Source: Trichoplax adhaerens
Lineage: Eukaryota; Placozoa; Uniplacotomia; Trichoplacea; Trichoplacidae
Direction: 5' to 3'
Length of the DNA stretch: 64,000 nucleotides
NCBI RefSeq assembly: GCF_000150275.1
Contig: NW_002060947.1
Coordinates: forward strand, 6,535,211 to 6,599,210
Under the pieces are notes generated by a model. It ran no database searches and had not been told where the DNA came from. It worked only from the letters and a program-made list of their open reading frames with translations. The stretch's first letter is position 1. Each line of letters starts with the position of its first letter. Position numbers and translations under genes: made by a program. Below are positions 25,205-38,935 of this stretch, piece after piece.

Positions 25205-27660
25205 ATGGCAGACTATTTCCGAAAGGTTGTGGTTTCCTTCAAATTCTGTCATAGAATACAATAAGCATTAATAGCATGCGAGCAAAAGTTTCCGATATGC
25301 TAGATACATTCAATTTGTAACGATAGCTGAAACAGTCTATTTTTGCCCACTCTAGTTCTTTGCAAAATTATCATTGCAACGTTTAGAAGGTAGCCTAGAT
25401 AAAGATTTACAAGTCTGTGACGAAGTAAGTATTAATTCTGGTGGTAAGGTATTTGCTGGAATCATATGGAGAAAGTCAATAAGACCTTATGTAAAGTTTT
25501 GTTATCGTTGCCAATATGACAAGTAATCAAGTATCTTTGAATCCCCTAGGATATTGAGATGGCTACAAACAATCGTAGTGAGGCTAACTTCCTTGGTAAA
25601 GGCTCTTTTGGAATAGTATATCGTGGAAAATTGAAAGACACAATCGTAGCCATTAAATTCTTAAAACCTGAAGTAAGTATTCATCTTGCATGCACAAATG
25701 TTTAATAACCGACATCATTCCAGCAATAGTCCCTGATTCTAGTGCCAGCTTGTTTGAAATCAATCTGTCCTGTTAGCTCCTTTATCACAATACACCTTAG
25801 AAATTATCTGCTACAGATACCTCCATAGGATAATTACGAATGTGGCTAATATTGCAAAACTAATGTTATTAGAATGCCGATGTTGTATTATTTGCTTAAT
25901 GAATTAAATTTATTTATTCTCATATTGCTATTTTTTATAGTTTGCTGCAGTCATTAAGAAAGAACTGTCTTCCCTCGTACGGTAAGATGATTGCCTTCTT
26001 TGCAGACTGTCACGGCTACTCTACTAGACTATTCGTCTTGATAAAATTAAACACCCTTGAATACGATTTACGTAGATTCCAACATGAAAACTTAATTCGA
26101 TTATATGGCTATAATCGGAAAAACGTTTGCCTGGTCTTAGAATTTGCAGCATTGGGTCCCTTGAGAAATTCGTTGGAAGCTACGGTACGAGAATCATAAA
26201 GTTAAGCTCTTTCAATAGCAGTCTATCTCAGTAACTTCAAATATTAACTATAGGAGGCCGACGAGATTCTTACTGCTACACAAAGAATAGATATAATATT
26301 AGGTACCGCTAAAGGTTTAGAATATTTGCATACTGCGTTTTCAAAGGCATTAGTTCATCGAGATATCAGCAGGTACCAAAATTTTCATGATATAGATCGT
26401 AACATTTTATGTTGTAGCCTATATAAATTAAATATTCCCCCAAATTTCATTACTAAACACATAAAATTGCTATCTTAGTGGAAATGTCCTTCTCGATAAA
26501 AATCGTAAGGCGAAAATATCTGATTTTGGATTAGCACGATCAGTTCAAGTCATAGAAAGAGAGTCGATTTGTGCTACTGCCTTCAAAGCTTGTGGTACTC
26601 ATGGTTATATGCCACCTGAAGCCAAATATGGAGTAGTTTCCAGAAAGTATGATGTCTACGGATTTGGTGTTGTAAGTATTACTTACCATCAATTGTTTAC
26701 TATGTTTCAATTGTACTAGAGTTAAGATAATATCACCACTATACTGTACTAAAATTAAACTTACTAACATAATGATTGCTGTGTCCTTTTATTATGTACT
26801 TAGCTGGTACTGGAAATTATATCAATTCTTCTGCCATATTCAACCAAGAGATCACCTCATATGCTGGTAAATTAGCTATTATGTAGCCTATTCAATCCTT
26901 TTAACATTATCAGATCTACTGCATCAAATTTTACTTTCGAATTGAACGTTAACAAATTGTAGAGTGATATTTACTTTCAAAAGAAAGAAAGAAAACTTCC
27001 ATTTCCATCGGATAAGAAGATTAAATGGCCAGCCAAATGTGTATCAGGATTATTGGAAATTGCAGAAAAATGTTTACATATCAAAAGTAATAGACCTTAC
27101 ATCGATGAGGTATAGTAATATAGCCATCGCTTATAAGTACCTATGCCAAATTTTTTAAGTAACAGCCTTTTCATGATATTATTTAATCTCAATAGATACG
27201 TGAAGATTTAGAGGTTTTCATCAAGCACTTGGATGTTGATAAATTGAGTAAAGATTCTTCCACTACATCCTTTACACAACAGGACGAAAATAAAAACTTA
27301 AAGAAGGTTATCGTTCTAAAAGATGATACAGTTAATATTAGACCTACGAAACCATCAAGCAAAAAACAACGCCGGCCGGCTTCGGCGCCTGTTACAGCAA
27401 AAAATATAAATATAGATGCTAAACCTCCTGAAAAGAGCCAATTAAAGATTTTTTTCATAGATGATCAAATCTCCACGAAAGTACAAGATAAATCACCTAC
27501 GGATGAGGCTAAAACTGTTAAAGAGAAAAATGCTATAAATAAAAATTCCGCCAAAGTTCAAGATAAAGCATCAACGAATGACACTAAATCAGCAGGACAA
27601 ACGAGTCCGATGACACCAGGAGAATCACCAGATCTTGCACTGTATACTACAGATGTCTAA
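25205..27660 (+). CDS. kinase A: RLK/Pelle (IRAK-like) serine/threonine kinase, catalytically intact
   Basis: Ten exons: 25205-25225 (tentative first), 25356-25424, 25550-25672, 25941-25981, 26076-26184, 26254-26372, 26479-26671, 26804-26866, 26963-27109 and 27196-27660. They give 449 in-frame residues. Kinase motifs in order: DIEMAT plus the glycine loop [18 protein letters not shown] (ATP lysine), KKELSSL (helix C Glu), [23 protein letters not shown] (catalytic loop), [25 protein letters not shown] and LVLEI. The family usually has Lys after HRD-I; here it is Ser. The last exon adds a ~130-residue tail rich in Lys, Ser and Thr with no domain. An AATAAA lies at 27739. The N-terminus is only about 45 residues ahead of the kinase, and no death domain was found; the first ATG exon rests on frame and a GTTGTG donor only. 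Role by family: relay of receptor signals through phosphorylation; partners are unknown. Confidence 0.92.
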
Positions 27661-30142
27661 TCTGCTAACGTGCAAACCCGTCTTTTATCTCTACATTTAC
27701 ATCTAAATTTTGACTTCTTATCAGCAAACATGACGTAAAATAAATTGCTAACATTAAATCTACCTTCTATAACTAAAAATGATGTTCAAAATAGATACTA
27801 AACTTATAAATTGATGTGTTTATGCTGCGCATTAAATCATGGATTGAAGAAATCAACTATTTGCAGATAAGAATTACTGCAATCCAGTTCATTTGACTGG
27901 TATCATTTCACATAGCATTTGAAGTTGCTAGGAAAAGATCTTTTTGTATGATGTTATTTTAATCTAAATATTAGACTGGTTCGTTACTGTATCATTAACT
28001 TATTTGATCGGAATTTATGGTATAATATTTGAAACATACCAACTAACAGTGAAAATTCATGATATTATATTTAATTATTGAAAGAGTCCTTCAGCAATAA
28101 TGTGCTAAGATCTTTAGTATTAATTATAATTACAGATTGACTGAGCTTAAAGGATAAGTTTTACTGGTGCAACACTTGCAGCAATATTGGAATATTTTAA
28201 GCAACAGGAAATGGATATTTTAAATTCCATAACACCTGTTTATCGTGTAATTAAGTTGCTTTGAATCAAATTATAACCTTTTATTTACCATTTTGTTGGA
28301 ACATTGATTTTAACTTTAAACGTTAAATGGCACCAATATTTACAGCAATTGAAAATTCTGATAGAATATGGTTATAGAATTCTAAAAAGCCTCTGAGGAA
28401 TAGGATATTTGATTTCAATATGCCTTATATGCATTTACATAGTTCTACTAGCTTTAGAATCATTGATCTCTTGAACAGATAATCAATAGGCTGCATACTG
28501 TGGTTAACAGTCCTGTAATAGTGTTCAGCTTTACTTCAAATCATTGGTTCTTAGAGTAAGGCTCAGTAATGTATACGCTGGATTCCATATCAATTTATGT
28601 TTTATACAGACATTCTTTGCACTATCGTTTTGTTCGTTAAACATATAAATAGAGCATATCCCTGAAAGCTCTTAATCAAAAATTAATTTAAGAATCATAC
28701 CTAAATCTTGTCTCAATTCATATTTCTATGACTTACCTATTTATAAGCTTGAATAAAGTACGATTTTAGCCAAAATTCATGCAATCTACAATTACCCCTA
28801 AATAGTGCAGATTTGATAACGACTCCATCTTACTAGCTAGGATTAATTTTTTAAGCGGAATATCGATTAATTCTAAGATATCAACTTTCTTAATCCAAAG
28901 CCAGTAAAAACTAAGCATATACGGTATACAATACTAGAGACATTAGTAAACATACGTACAATTAACAGCAGGAAATTTTAATCTACCATATGATCTTTCA
29001 TATTATTCGCGTTGTTTTCTCAGTGTGATAACAAGCCTTTATCATAAATACTATAAACAGTACGTATTCATTTGGCAATGCTTTTAATATCAACAAAACA
29101 CTATTTAAAAACTAAACGCTATTTATTGATACCTGCTTGTCAGCTAATAAGTTACAGATATAGAAAGATGTAAATAAAATCCACATTTACTGTTGCATAA
29201 AGATCATATCATGGGTGCATAGATAGAATGAACTCATTCATTGATGAGTAAGTACCGTGAAATAGTTTAAAATTATGAAAAAATTATATATATTTATGTA
29301 CGGATTGTAAATAATAGTTATATAACGAGTATAAATGCTGTACTTATAAATACTGGATACACCCCCAAAAAATTATATTTTAGTAATAAAATTTAAGCGT
29401 AATACTCGTACTTACAACTAGGGTATGAAGATAAGTAATTCCAAGCGGAAGTATGCGATCATGTAAAGATCAGTAATGAATTCACAGATAGACTTTTAAA
29501 GAAGTCCACGGCTTCTAATGATAAAATCAAATATTGTATTAACTCTCACATTTGTTACAGCATCCACTTTGAAGTTTTAATTTGCACGTCCATCAATAAA
29601 ATGTAAAGTCAATCTAAACATTCAACACAGTGAAAGTATGGGGAAATTGCATCTGTTTTTCGATGATACTGTACGTATAAATTAGTACTGTTATCATTAG
29701 CATCTTTAAAGGATAACAGAATCATAAATAATTTCTAGTATAAAAAGGGAAACACCTATATGCTATATTATAGAATAAAATTTTTAACATTTTTACCATC
29801 TTATGGAAAGTTCTAATACACGAGGAGCCAAGACAGTCTATAGAAATGAATGTTAATAAAACGAAAACTTTCTATCTCCTCCGAAGTTCTGATCATTTAT
29901 GATCGTATAGAAACGGTACTATAATAAGCATGATTAATCAATTGGTTAAGTGCCGTCTGACCGATACTATAGCACATATTTTAGCTTCTAGCTTGGCTAG
30001 AAAAGTAGTCGTTATCAATTTATATTGTTCTACTTACGATCAGTACATAAAAATATTTAATTGATTTCTCAAATAAACAATTTAAAATATAATTTATTAT
30101 TAGTTTATATATAATTATCCGTCATCCTATAAGCTTATGTAC
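27661..30142. other. spacer between convergent kinase genes A and C
   Basis: AT-rich DNA between the 3' ends of two convergent genes. A polyadenylation signal for kinase A lies at 27739-27744. One for kinase C on the minus strand (TTTATT on plus) lies at 30093-30098. No coding exon was recognised. Confidence 0.6.
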
Positions 30143-33087
30143 TCATTGTCGTCCTAGGATGTGATTTAGTTTAGTTCTCATCCCTTCCCATTTCTCATAA
30201 AGTACCAAAGGTTGCTTGCCTTTGGTATACTTCATCTTGAGTAAAGCAAAACCGGTCTTAACCTATTACAAATGATAAATTATTAAACTTAATACCTCAA
30301 TAATTTCCGTCGCCCTATTGATCTCACATTGGCAGCTAGATTTAAGAGTGTGTTTCAACTTAGATGAAGTTCTCACAAATACCTAAAATATAGTATGATT
30401 CTAAATGCTATTAACTAATAAGGCATTGCATTTTGAAAGGATACAAGTGAGTGAAGTTAGCTAAATTTTCTTTTCTACAAAGCAAAGTATTTATCATTAT
30501 TATCATTTCTAATCATTGCGTCATTTACAGTGTACGGTATTATAGAATATATGTATAGATAGCATAGGTAGGTCAACACTTTTCACTAAATAGAGAGATT
30601 AAGATTAATCGATTAATTAAATATGAATTCAGTATCTTACTTCCACCAGCGAAGGCCTATTCGTAGCATGTTCACTGCAACATTTATTACAAATTTCTAG
30701 CAATTCAACCCGAAAAGTTTTGCCAGAAATAGAAGTGGAAAACAACTTTTTCTCCTGATGACGTGAGCCAAGACGTTTATCGTTCAGATATTTCCAGTAT
30801 TTTTCGTTAGCTAGCCAATCACGCTATTAAGTTAAGATATAAATATTTTGTAAACTCCAGATTATTTAAGATTGATGAATGTTAACATTGTAATCATTCC
30901 AAACTTGGGTAACTTGATTACTCAATAAAAATTCAGTCAAGTTGAACAAGCTAGCAGTGAACATAATTAGTTTACTGTTTATAAATTTCGTCATGTGATC
31001 GACAAAAATGAAAACTAAATAGCTAGCTAAGGCTAGATTTAATTCAAAATTAATATTCTACATAGTTTTTTAGCTAGATTTAAGATTCATCATTATTTAA
31101 ATGAATTATAATATTTTCTAGAGTGTCACTACATAAAATTTTTAGTGAACGAAATAATTTTATCTCCTTTGAACTGACTGTTTGCTCAGTCTATAAATTA
31201 TAAACAATATTAATGTTACACTGCCAACATTACTGATATTGAGCCATTATTAGTACTGATATTAATCATATTTACCATATTTTATATTAATTATTATTTT
31301 TACTTTACGTTTTAAACTCAACTATCTACTAAAGCAGTTAAAGAAATTCTGTAGAACTGTCTCGTTCGGTACATAATACAATTATGATTATCGGCTGTAT
31401 GATTTAAGTATAATCTCTGACATACCAGATATTGGGGGATCCTAAAGGCATCGTAAGCTTGCTTTCCTGATATAACTTCGGTGGCAACCTATTAATCAAT
31501 TTAACGCTAAACTTTTAATATTAAATTTTTAATTTTAATAAAGTGTTTCTTATAATTCTAAGCTAAAATAATTGAAATGACTATACAGTAACAATTACAA
31601 AAATCAAAAACATACAATTGCAAAGCTATAAATATCATTTTTCTTGCCAACGTGGCCATTTAGAGCATCCTGGCACATATAAGCAATTTTATGATGGTGA
31701 TATAATGCTTTCTTGGATAGTGCTAACTTCGTTTGAAATAAGCTAACATATCCAAAATCGCTTAATTTGGCTTCTCCAGTGTTCGTAATCAAAATATTCT
31801 TTCTACAAACAATTAAGATAGAATAAAATGGAATTTGAGTAATTTATACAGATAGAGCAAGGCGGATTTATAGTACCTAATGCAATTATGATTTTATCGT
31901 TATAAAATATTTTGCAGTCATGCAACATATCTAAAGGTATACGATTAGCTAATTTGGTCTAGATGGGAATGAATTATTTAGCGATAATTTTGATTTCAAA
32001 CCACCTTAAAACAAAAACTTCGACTTCTTATCATATGGACTTCTACAACGAATTATGACAGATTTAAATCAATCCTACACCTACGTGGTTAAGTTTTCAT
32101 GAACAATACCATGATCATGTAAATATTCCAAGCCATTTAATATATCGGTAAGAACTTGATAGCGTTGTTGTGAATTTAGGAAGATTTTTTTTGATTGCTA
32201 AAGTCAAGATGAAGGAAATGGCAATTACTACAGAGTATTAAAATTGGCACTTTATGGCACTATTATTATTATGACATACCTGAGCCTTAATATGATCTCT
32301 TAAAGTATGTTCGAAATAACACTCCAATACGCCTCCAGGATAGCGATAGTACCGATAGGATTTTAAAATATTATCATGTTTTAGCCTGTATATTCAGATA
32401 AAAACAGCAGCTGCAATAAAACAAAAGCCATAACTTATAGCGACGGATAATTTATTACCTAATCAGCTTCCTAACGGCTGTTCTCGTCTCTTTGCAATCA
32501 TCTAGCTGTAAAAGCAATATTTATCTCAGTTTTTCTGCATTCTTTAATTTCATTAGCATGATATTAATCTCAATTTATTAGTATTAAACATTCGCCGCAT
32601 AAAAATATTAGATAGTCATATTGAAATATAATGAATATCAGGAGCAAGAACTTATTACGTCTTTTGGTTACTCCTAAAACGGCCTGAGATTTAGCTAAAT
32701 ATCATATGTTATACGTACACGAAAATTCCACACTTTATAAACAAAGGCTTTCCCATCGTAGCGTATGATCAAATTTTGGCTATAATGGCCGTCACATTGT
32801 TTCTTGCCTACTTTATTATAAACTAGAGTAATTTCCTACGTAGAGTGATAATCGAAATAGAATATGAATCCTTTTTAGCGAATGTTCTATGATAACAAAC
32901 AAATGAATCGCTAATCTTATTTTAACCGCAAAAAATAAATGATTTTTAATTAGGTTACCGTCTGAGGTGGATAATCATCTATTTCATTCAACGTATCAAC
33001 ACTAGAACTTCTACTTGCACTTCTTGGACGAAGCAACATTACTTCTTCTGCTTGACTCTCTCGCCTTTTTTCAGGCTTACTTAGTAC
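30143..33087 (-). CDS. kinase C: RLK/Pelle-family pseudokinase, HRD changed to HEN (5' end unresolved)
   Basis: Nine exons in coding order: 32959-33087 (linker), 32719-32835, 32459-32505, 32280-32385, 32085-32197, 31616-31802, 31426-31488, 30641-30823 and 30143-30262. They give 354 residues in one frame, ending TGA. The linker is Ser/Arg-rich (RPRSASRSSS). The glycine loop is degenerate (CDGHYSQN), but the ATP lysine survives in FVYKVW. The catalytic loop reads IVHENLTTKNILIT, so the catalytic Asp is Asn while the Asn of the loop is kept. LSDFGY keeps the metal-binding Asp. The APE region is lost (IAYMCQDA). Helix F region YSFAI and VATEVISG follow the RLK/Pelle pattern. Known family parallel: vertebrate IRAK2 also has Asn for this Asp. 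Exons upstream of 33087 must exist, since the frame enters from an acceptor. Likely a signalling scaffold or decoy, by inference. Confidence 0.88.
30203..30227. repeat. perfect 9-bp inverted repeat in the last exon of kinase C
   Basis: TACCAAAGG and CCTTTGGTA flank a 7-base loop. The hairpin lies within coding sequence for the C-terminal tail. It is GC-richer than its surroundings. No function can be assigned. Confidence 0.8.
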
Positions 33088-36000
33088 CTAATAGGATCGT
33101 ACGATTTGAAGCAACGTAACTTAGGTAACACTGTACAATAACATAAGATTGAGTTATCGTATTTAGCTACAGTATATAAGCAGAATTACAACAAGTGAGA
33201 TTGATAATAGGATATCAATTTTCAACTGCTATTAGTTCTATATTGCTATAACTTAATACCCCGCAACATGTAAAATTATTAGCGAATTCAGATAAGCGGT
33301 ATAATAATTTCTCCACCATCCTATTTCAATCAAAAAAAAAATTCTTGACTTGATTGTGACTAGATAAGTACATCTGATAGATAGAGCGACAGATAATCTT
33401 TAAAGTAACAAAAGAGTACAAGCTGTATCAGTGAAGTAAATTATTTTAAAAAATTATTTGTCGTAAAAGATTTCTATAACAGACGCAGACTACTTCAGCA
33501 TTGGCTCAGTTAGCAATCTCATCTAATTGTAAATATATAAGAAACATTTAGAAAATGTCCCACTGTTAGTAATTTTTTAATACTGTCATATCGTACATCA
33601 GGAATGATATACAGTAATGATCATCGCACAAGTCTAATATCGATCGATAAAGAATAAACTTTAAAATACGTGAAGATAAAAAATTAAAAAAAGACTAGCA
33701 ACTATTTTACTCAATGGTATCATATTCGTGCATTAGGATTTTTACATATAATAATTATTGCACAATCTAATAAAGACACATCAGAATAAATTGAATAATC
33801 TGTAAGATGAAAGTGTACACAGCAGATAAGGTCGAAAAATTTTCAGAATTGCCAATTCTTAAATCTAAAGGGGATTCTAACCCACGTTATGTGCGCTAAT
33901 TTGCTAAACTTAAAACTATATTGAAAATAAGATCTCAATTTTAATATTGTCGTGCAAGAGAAGAAAAGTAAACTATAATAATTCATTAATATTTACAAGA
34001 ATTAATCCATTATACCCGCACTCTGTCTTATTTACGTAACAAGATCGGAAAGAAGTATGCCATACCCTTTTAAAATTTTAACTTTGAATGCAGCTAATTT
34101 TAATTTGGTGGTAAAAATCTTACTGCAACTACTGAGCTCACCATGGCATAATTTAATTAATTTATAGCACTTTAATATTTTATATAAGCAAATGTTTGCT
34201 AATTATGATCAGCTGTGTATTACATTATGACAAATCCATGCAAACTAATCTGGCATTATTATGTTTAAAAATTGTATTTTTAGCAATAATATACTTTAGA
34301 AATCAATAGCTACTGCTCATAATTTCTTCCAATTTGCTAGTCTTCAAAAATAACGCGTACTGTTATTGATTTCACTATTACTATGCTATATCATAACAGT
34401 TAATGCTGAATAATTTGCACTATCTTGCTATAAGATTATATCAGAAAATAACAATTATCTACTTTACTATTCTAACTGCTAAGAGTAGTACTTTAGTTCT
34501 GTGTGTATGCTCAGGAAATCAATATCAGCGCTTCGGGATTTCTCTCCTCCCTTGAGGTTTCTAATAATATAATTCCGTCATTGTTTATGTAGTATTTATA
34601 TAGAAGTTTTTACAATGGCTAATTTTGAGCATTATTATAGCTACAAGATCACGCGAGTCATAATAATTTATTCTTTCTCGATGCTTGCTTTACTGAAACA
34701 GGCTTTGGTATAGTATTCCTGAAAATTAATATCGGTTAAAAAAAGTTGACTAAAATATTCTTCACGGGACGACCTAACTTACAAATTGTCAGCTTTTATA
34801 GGCTAGTACCGAGGACTACATAGTTACTAATTGAGTTATGCCACTAAGATATGGGTAATTAAAATAAACTAACTTAGGACCCCATCTGAATACGAAGTTT
34901 ATCTAAATAGAATACATCGCAAGCATTAATATGCGCTAAAAGGATTTTACTTGGCTAGAATGATTTTTATGACAGAATGAGATTATGAGTGTACCTTTTC
35001 ACGGAATTTAGCTATGAATAACTCTATAGATTATTTAGCTTTGCATACTATTTAGATAAAATGAAATCAATTTGTAGGTATGCATAGTAAAGCTCCGATA
35101 ATCTAATTTTTTCTGACTGCCAGTACCAGATAAATGATTATCGCACCTGTATATTGGTGATTTGCCGCGACTATAGGCGCTGGTTTTTAAAATTTACAAT
35201 TCTGATGACCACACCACAATTTCTGATTAGCTTTATCTGTCAAAATTTTAAAATCAGACACAAAGGTAAACGTCAGCGATGATTAGAATCCATTTCATAG
35301 CAATGATGAAAGTTCTTCCTAATCTAATTAGTACAAATACATCGAATGAGGGTGAAAAATGACACTTCTGCTTGATTTTATTTACCGAATCTAAAATGTT
35401 GATTGTGCTCCTTGTTTAACCAAGGATAGCATTAGATAAAGATGATTCTCTGCAGATAGCCAGATGAATACAAGTATTAAATTAGCTTCATCAGTAATAA
35501 ATTATTATTACCGAGATATAAGTAATCTAATAATAAAGCAAAAGGGAACACTGTTGTGCAACAACTACCTTATTCTATCTTGGAATCGAATCAGACGAAG
35601 ATAGAAAAGTAAAACAAATATTAAAAGTTCCCTCAGGATTTCACTAACACCTTGTTTATCGGCCAGAAAGAGACAATGATCTAGTATATATTGTATTTAA
35701 AACAACTTATTGTAAACGTAAAGGCTTGTTGTTGGCTATTACGTATTGTTTAGATTACAAAAGTTTTTGCCCTTACATATCCATGAGTTAATCAAATGGT
35801 AATTAACTTGCAGAATGATGGTTATTATTGAATTAGTCCATCAATAGAGTGAAAACAATCCTTGACTGACTTCCCAGCTATTCAGCACCTAAGCTATTGC
35901 TTTTAAATCAAATTTGTTGAATGAATAACATCGTCGGCTAGACAATAATTTCTTTGATGGCAATTCGATCACTAAAATGGCTATTGGAAGTTACAAGCAA

Positions 36001-36719
36001 TTAATTGGTTTATGATTGAATACAGAAAAAGAATGACAAGAGATTGAGAATAAGCAAATACAACTCAAAAGCTATCTTTCATCATTTTCTCTCTTTTTAA
36101 TGATAATTTGATCGAACGATTGGATTCAGAATAGAGCCACCGTTCAGAATTATTTTATCAATGAACAAGGCAAGCATTTAAATGTTAGATATAACTTTCT
36201 TCTTTCGCTTACGTCTATCGAGTTATCATGATTGACGATGAAATGAAAACTCGGTAGATTAGAAGTAGTTTATGTATTGGCCTTACCTTGTGCCCTATGA
36301 TTGTCCTACATTTGAAATTTATATCAGTAGTACATAAAACGATTAGCCTACGGTCTAGAACTTTGCCAAGATTACTATAATTAAATCATCTTCATACAAA
36401 GTATCCAACAATGAGCTTTGATGATATGTTAATGTAAATATCTAATCAGGGCAATTTAAAAATAAAAATTGAATATTGAGACAAGATCTGTTTAATTTAA
36501 AAACTGAAAGCTGATCAACTACCAGTTCCATGAGTAAACTTTTCTATCCAATGCTAATTCCATTAATACAAAGTTATGATATCTTTGTTACGAAATTTTT
36601 GTTCATTAATGCACTAGTAGCTGGTCTGATAGAACTGCACTTTTATATTAAGGCTTCAATATGTATGACATGAGTCATGATAGGTACTAGAGAAAAAACC
36701 ACTTATGGTTGCCAAATAA

Positions 36720-38020
36720 TCGTTTCTAGCTACAGTCATATATAGCAGTCCTCGTAATTTTGTTTTTAATATCTTGTCTATTTGCTACTTTAATAACCGA
36801 CTAATTTACACCATTACTGAGATAATAATTGATCCTAATTACATATAAAAACTGGCATAAATGTCGTTCATTAATTTACAAGTAGTTGATCCAGTAGTAG
36901 TACTACTTATACAAGATATAGCAACAATCAACAGGTGTATTGTTACTTTCATAAGATACATAAACAAAAAAGGCGTATATACGCATAAATAGGATTGGAA
37001 GATCCATACAAAATTAGTAGAGAAAACAAAACATAACCGATATGATTTAGTAATAATAGCTATAGGCTGCTGTCTATGAAGAGTTACAAAATCCTTAGCT
37101 TTACATGAAGAATTAAATGCTTCATAAACTCGAAAGAAGATTTATCTAATAGCTATCTAAATAATTATCACCTATCACCATGAAATAATTTTGTTTAATA
37201 TCCTGCCTGTATTGTTTAATTTTTAATAACCGACTAATTCACACCATTACCGCATGACAATTGGTCCTAAATATATACAAAAACTGCCGTAAATGTCATT
37301 TATTAATTTACAGGCTGATCCAGTAGTACTAATACAAGATATAGCAATAGGTCTAGAGGTACTTTTAAAAAATGTTTAAATAATAAAAGCATAAATTTAA
37401 TTGATAAGATCTACAACATATTACTGGAGGAAAAAGTGCATACAGGTGTAATTTTTCTAATAGCAGCTATATGCTAGTGTTCAAAAATAGTAACGGAACC
37501 CCTGGCTTTACATAAAGCATTAGAAGCTTCGTAGACTCAAGAGAAGATTCATCTAATTGATCTCCAGATCATTTCATCTATCGTCATAATATAACTTTGC
37601 TTAATTCTCTGTCTATATTATTTTACTTCAATAATCGACTAAAGTACACCGTGACAGAGATGATAATTGGTACTAGATATAAAAACTGCCGTAAATATCG
37701 TTTATTAATTTGCAGATAGCTGATCCGGTAGTAATCATACAATATACAGCATCCGGTCTAATAGTACCTATTAAAAAAGACGTGTACAGTAAGGCATAAA
37801 TGTAATTTATAGGGTTCATAATATATTACTAGAGGAAAAAATTATTTACCGGTATAATTTTCCAATTAATAGCTATAACTACAGCTCGATGATAACATCC
37901 TATATACTAGTCATCTGTTTGTTTGGATATTCTACCCTTGTTGCTTATTATTTAATAAGCGATTAAATCACATCCTTTACTGAAAGATTTTATACTACTG
38001 CTTCAGTGATACTTATTTAC
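36720..38020. repeat. tandem repeat, 4 diverged copies of ~320-430 bp
   Basis: Blocks share an AATAACCGACTAATTTACACC-like core at 36792, 37225, 37630 and 37954. In the first three this is followed by TATAAAAACTGxCxTAAAT, then TTTATTAATTTACAG, then a GATCCAGTAGTA segment and ATACAAGATATAGCA. The fourth copy is shorter and more decayed. Divergence between copies is high, so this array is old. Confidence 0.85.
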
Positions 38021-38279
38021 CCTTCTTGATTACTTGTGGTCTACTACGAATACTCCATTAATGGAATTGGTTCTGCCAGGCATTAATATCAATCTCCAGA
38101 CTGAATTATAGTATAGGACATAGTTGGTAGTGGATCTTGGTTTGTTATGGCGAAAATTAATTCTCTCCAGGGAATTGAAACCCTAATTCTCGTCTTGTCA
38201 TGATTTTGATAGCCAGAAATCAGCAGCATACCGAGAAATGCTTTCAGCTTTCGAATGAATCATATCGAGCGTTGGATAT

Positions 38280-38935
38280 TAACACCTTCAACTATTAGAC
38301 ATAGATCGACATAGCTTAGCCTAAGATTTCCAGACCAAGCGAAAAATGGGTATTTATCAATCTACTATCCCCGTTATTCCCGATTTTCTCTTGGAAGGTC
38401 CTAGAGATCTTGAAGTTGGATAGGTTAAAAGACTCGATTACGATTCTAATATCGACGAAAGAATTGAATGCATCAAATTAGCATCTTCAACCATTGGGCA
38501 TAGATCGAGATCGCATTCTCTATAGCATTCTTGACAAAGCGAAGAATGAGCAATGATCAACCCATTTTCCCAGTTATTCTTGATTTCCTCTACGAAGAAC
38601 TTTGGACACAGATCGATAGAGCATACCTACAATTTCTTGATCAAGCAAAGAATGAGCAGTTATCAATCCATTATCCCTGTTGTTCCTGATTTTCGCTTCA
38701 AAGAACATCAAGATCTTGAAATCAGGATTAAAAGACTAGCTTATGATTCTAACATCGATGAATAAACTAAATGCAACAAATTAGCACTTTCAAATTTTTA
38801 ACTATTGGATATGGATCGACAGAACATTCCATACCATTTCTTGACCAAGCGAAGAATGAGTATTAGTCAATCCACTATCCCTGTTATTCCCGATTTTCTC
38901 TTAGAAGGATACAACGATGTATAAATCAGAGAGAT
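38280..38935 (+). pseudogene. four decayed tandem copies of a short coding 5' segment
   Basis: ATGs at 38346, 38546, 38652 and 38856 each follow a shared leader (GACCAAGCGAAGA-like) and open similar peptides: MGIYQSTIPVIPDFLLEG, MSNDQPIFPVILDFLYEE, MSSYQSIIPVVPDF and MSISQSTIPVIPDFLLEG. Copies 1 and 3 continue with RLxYDSNIDE, and copy 1 further with RIECIKLASSTIGHRSRS. Copy 1 has an in-frame TAG at 38421, copy 2 has lost about 100 bp, copy 3 stops after NIDE and copy 4 stops after 22 codons. The protein family is not recognised. The pattern fits repeated duplication of the start of an unknown gene followed by decay. Confidence 0.7.

Noticed and set aside
33860-33905. Possible tRNA: GGTTAGAATCCC resembles a B box on the minus strand
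   Set aside because: No matching A box, acceptor stem or anticodon stem could be folded around it.
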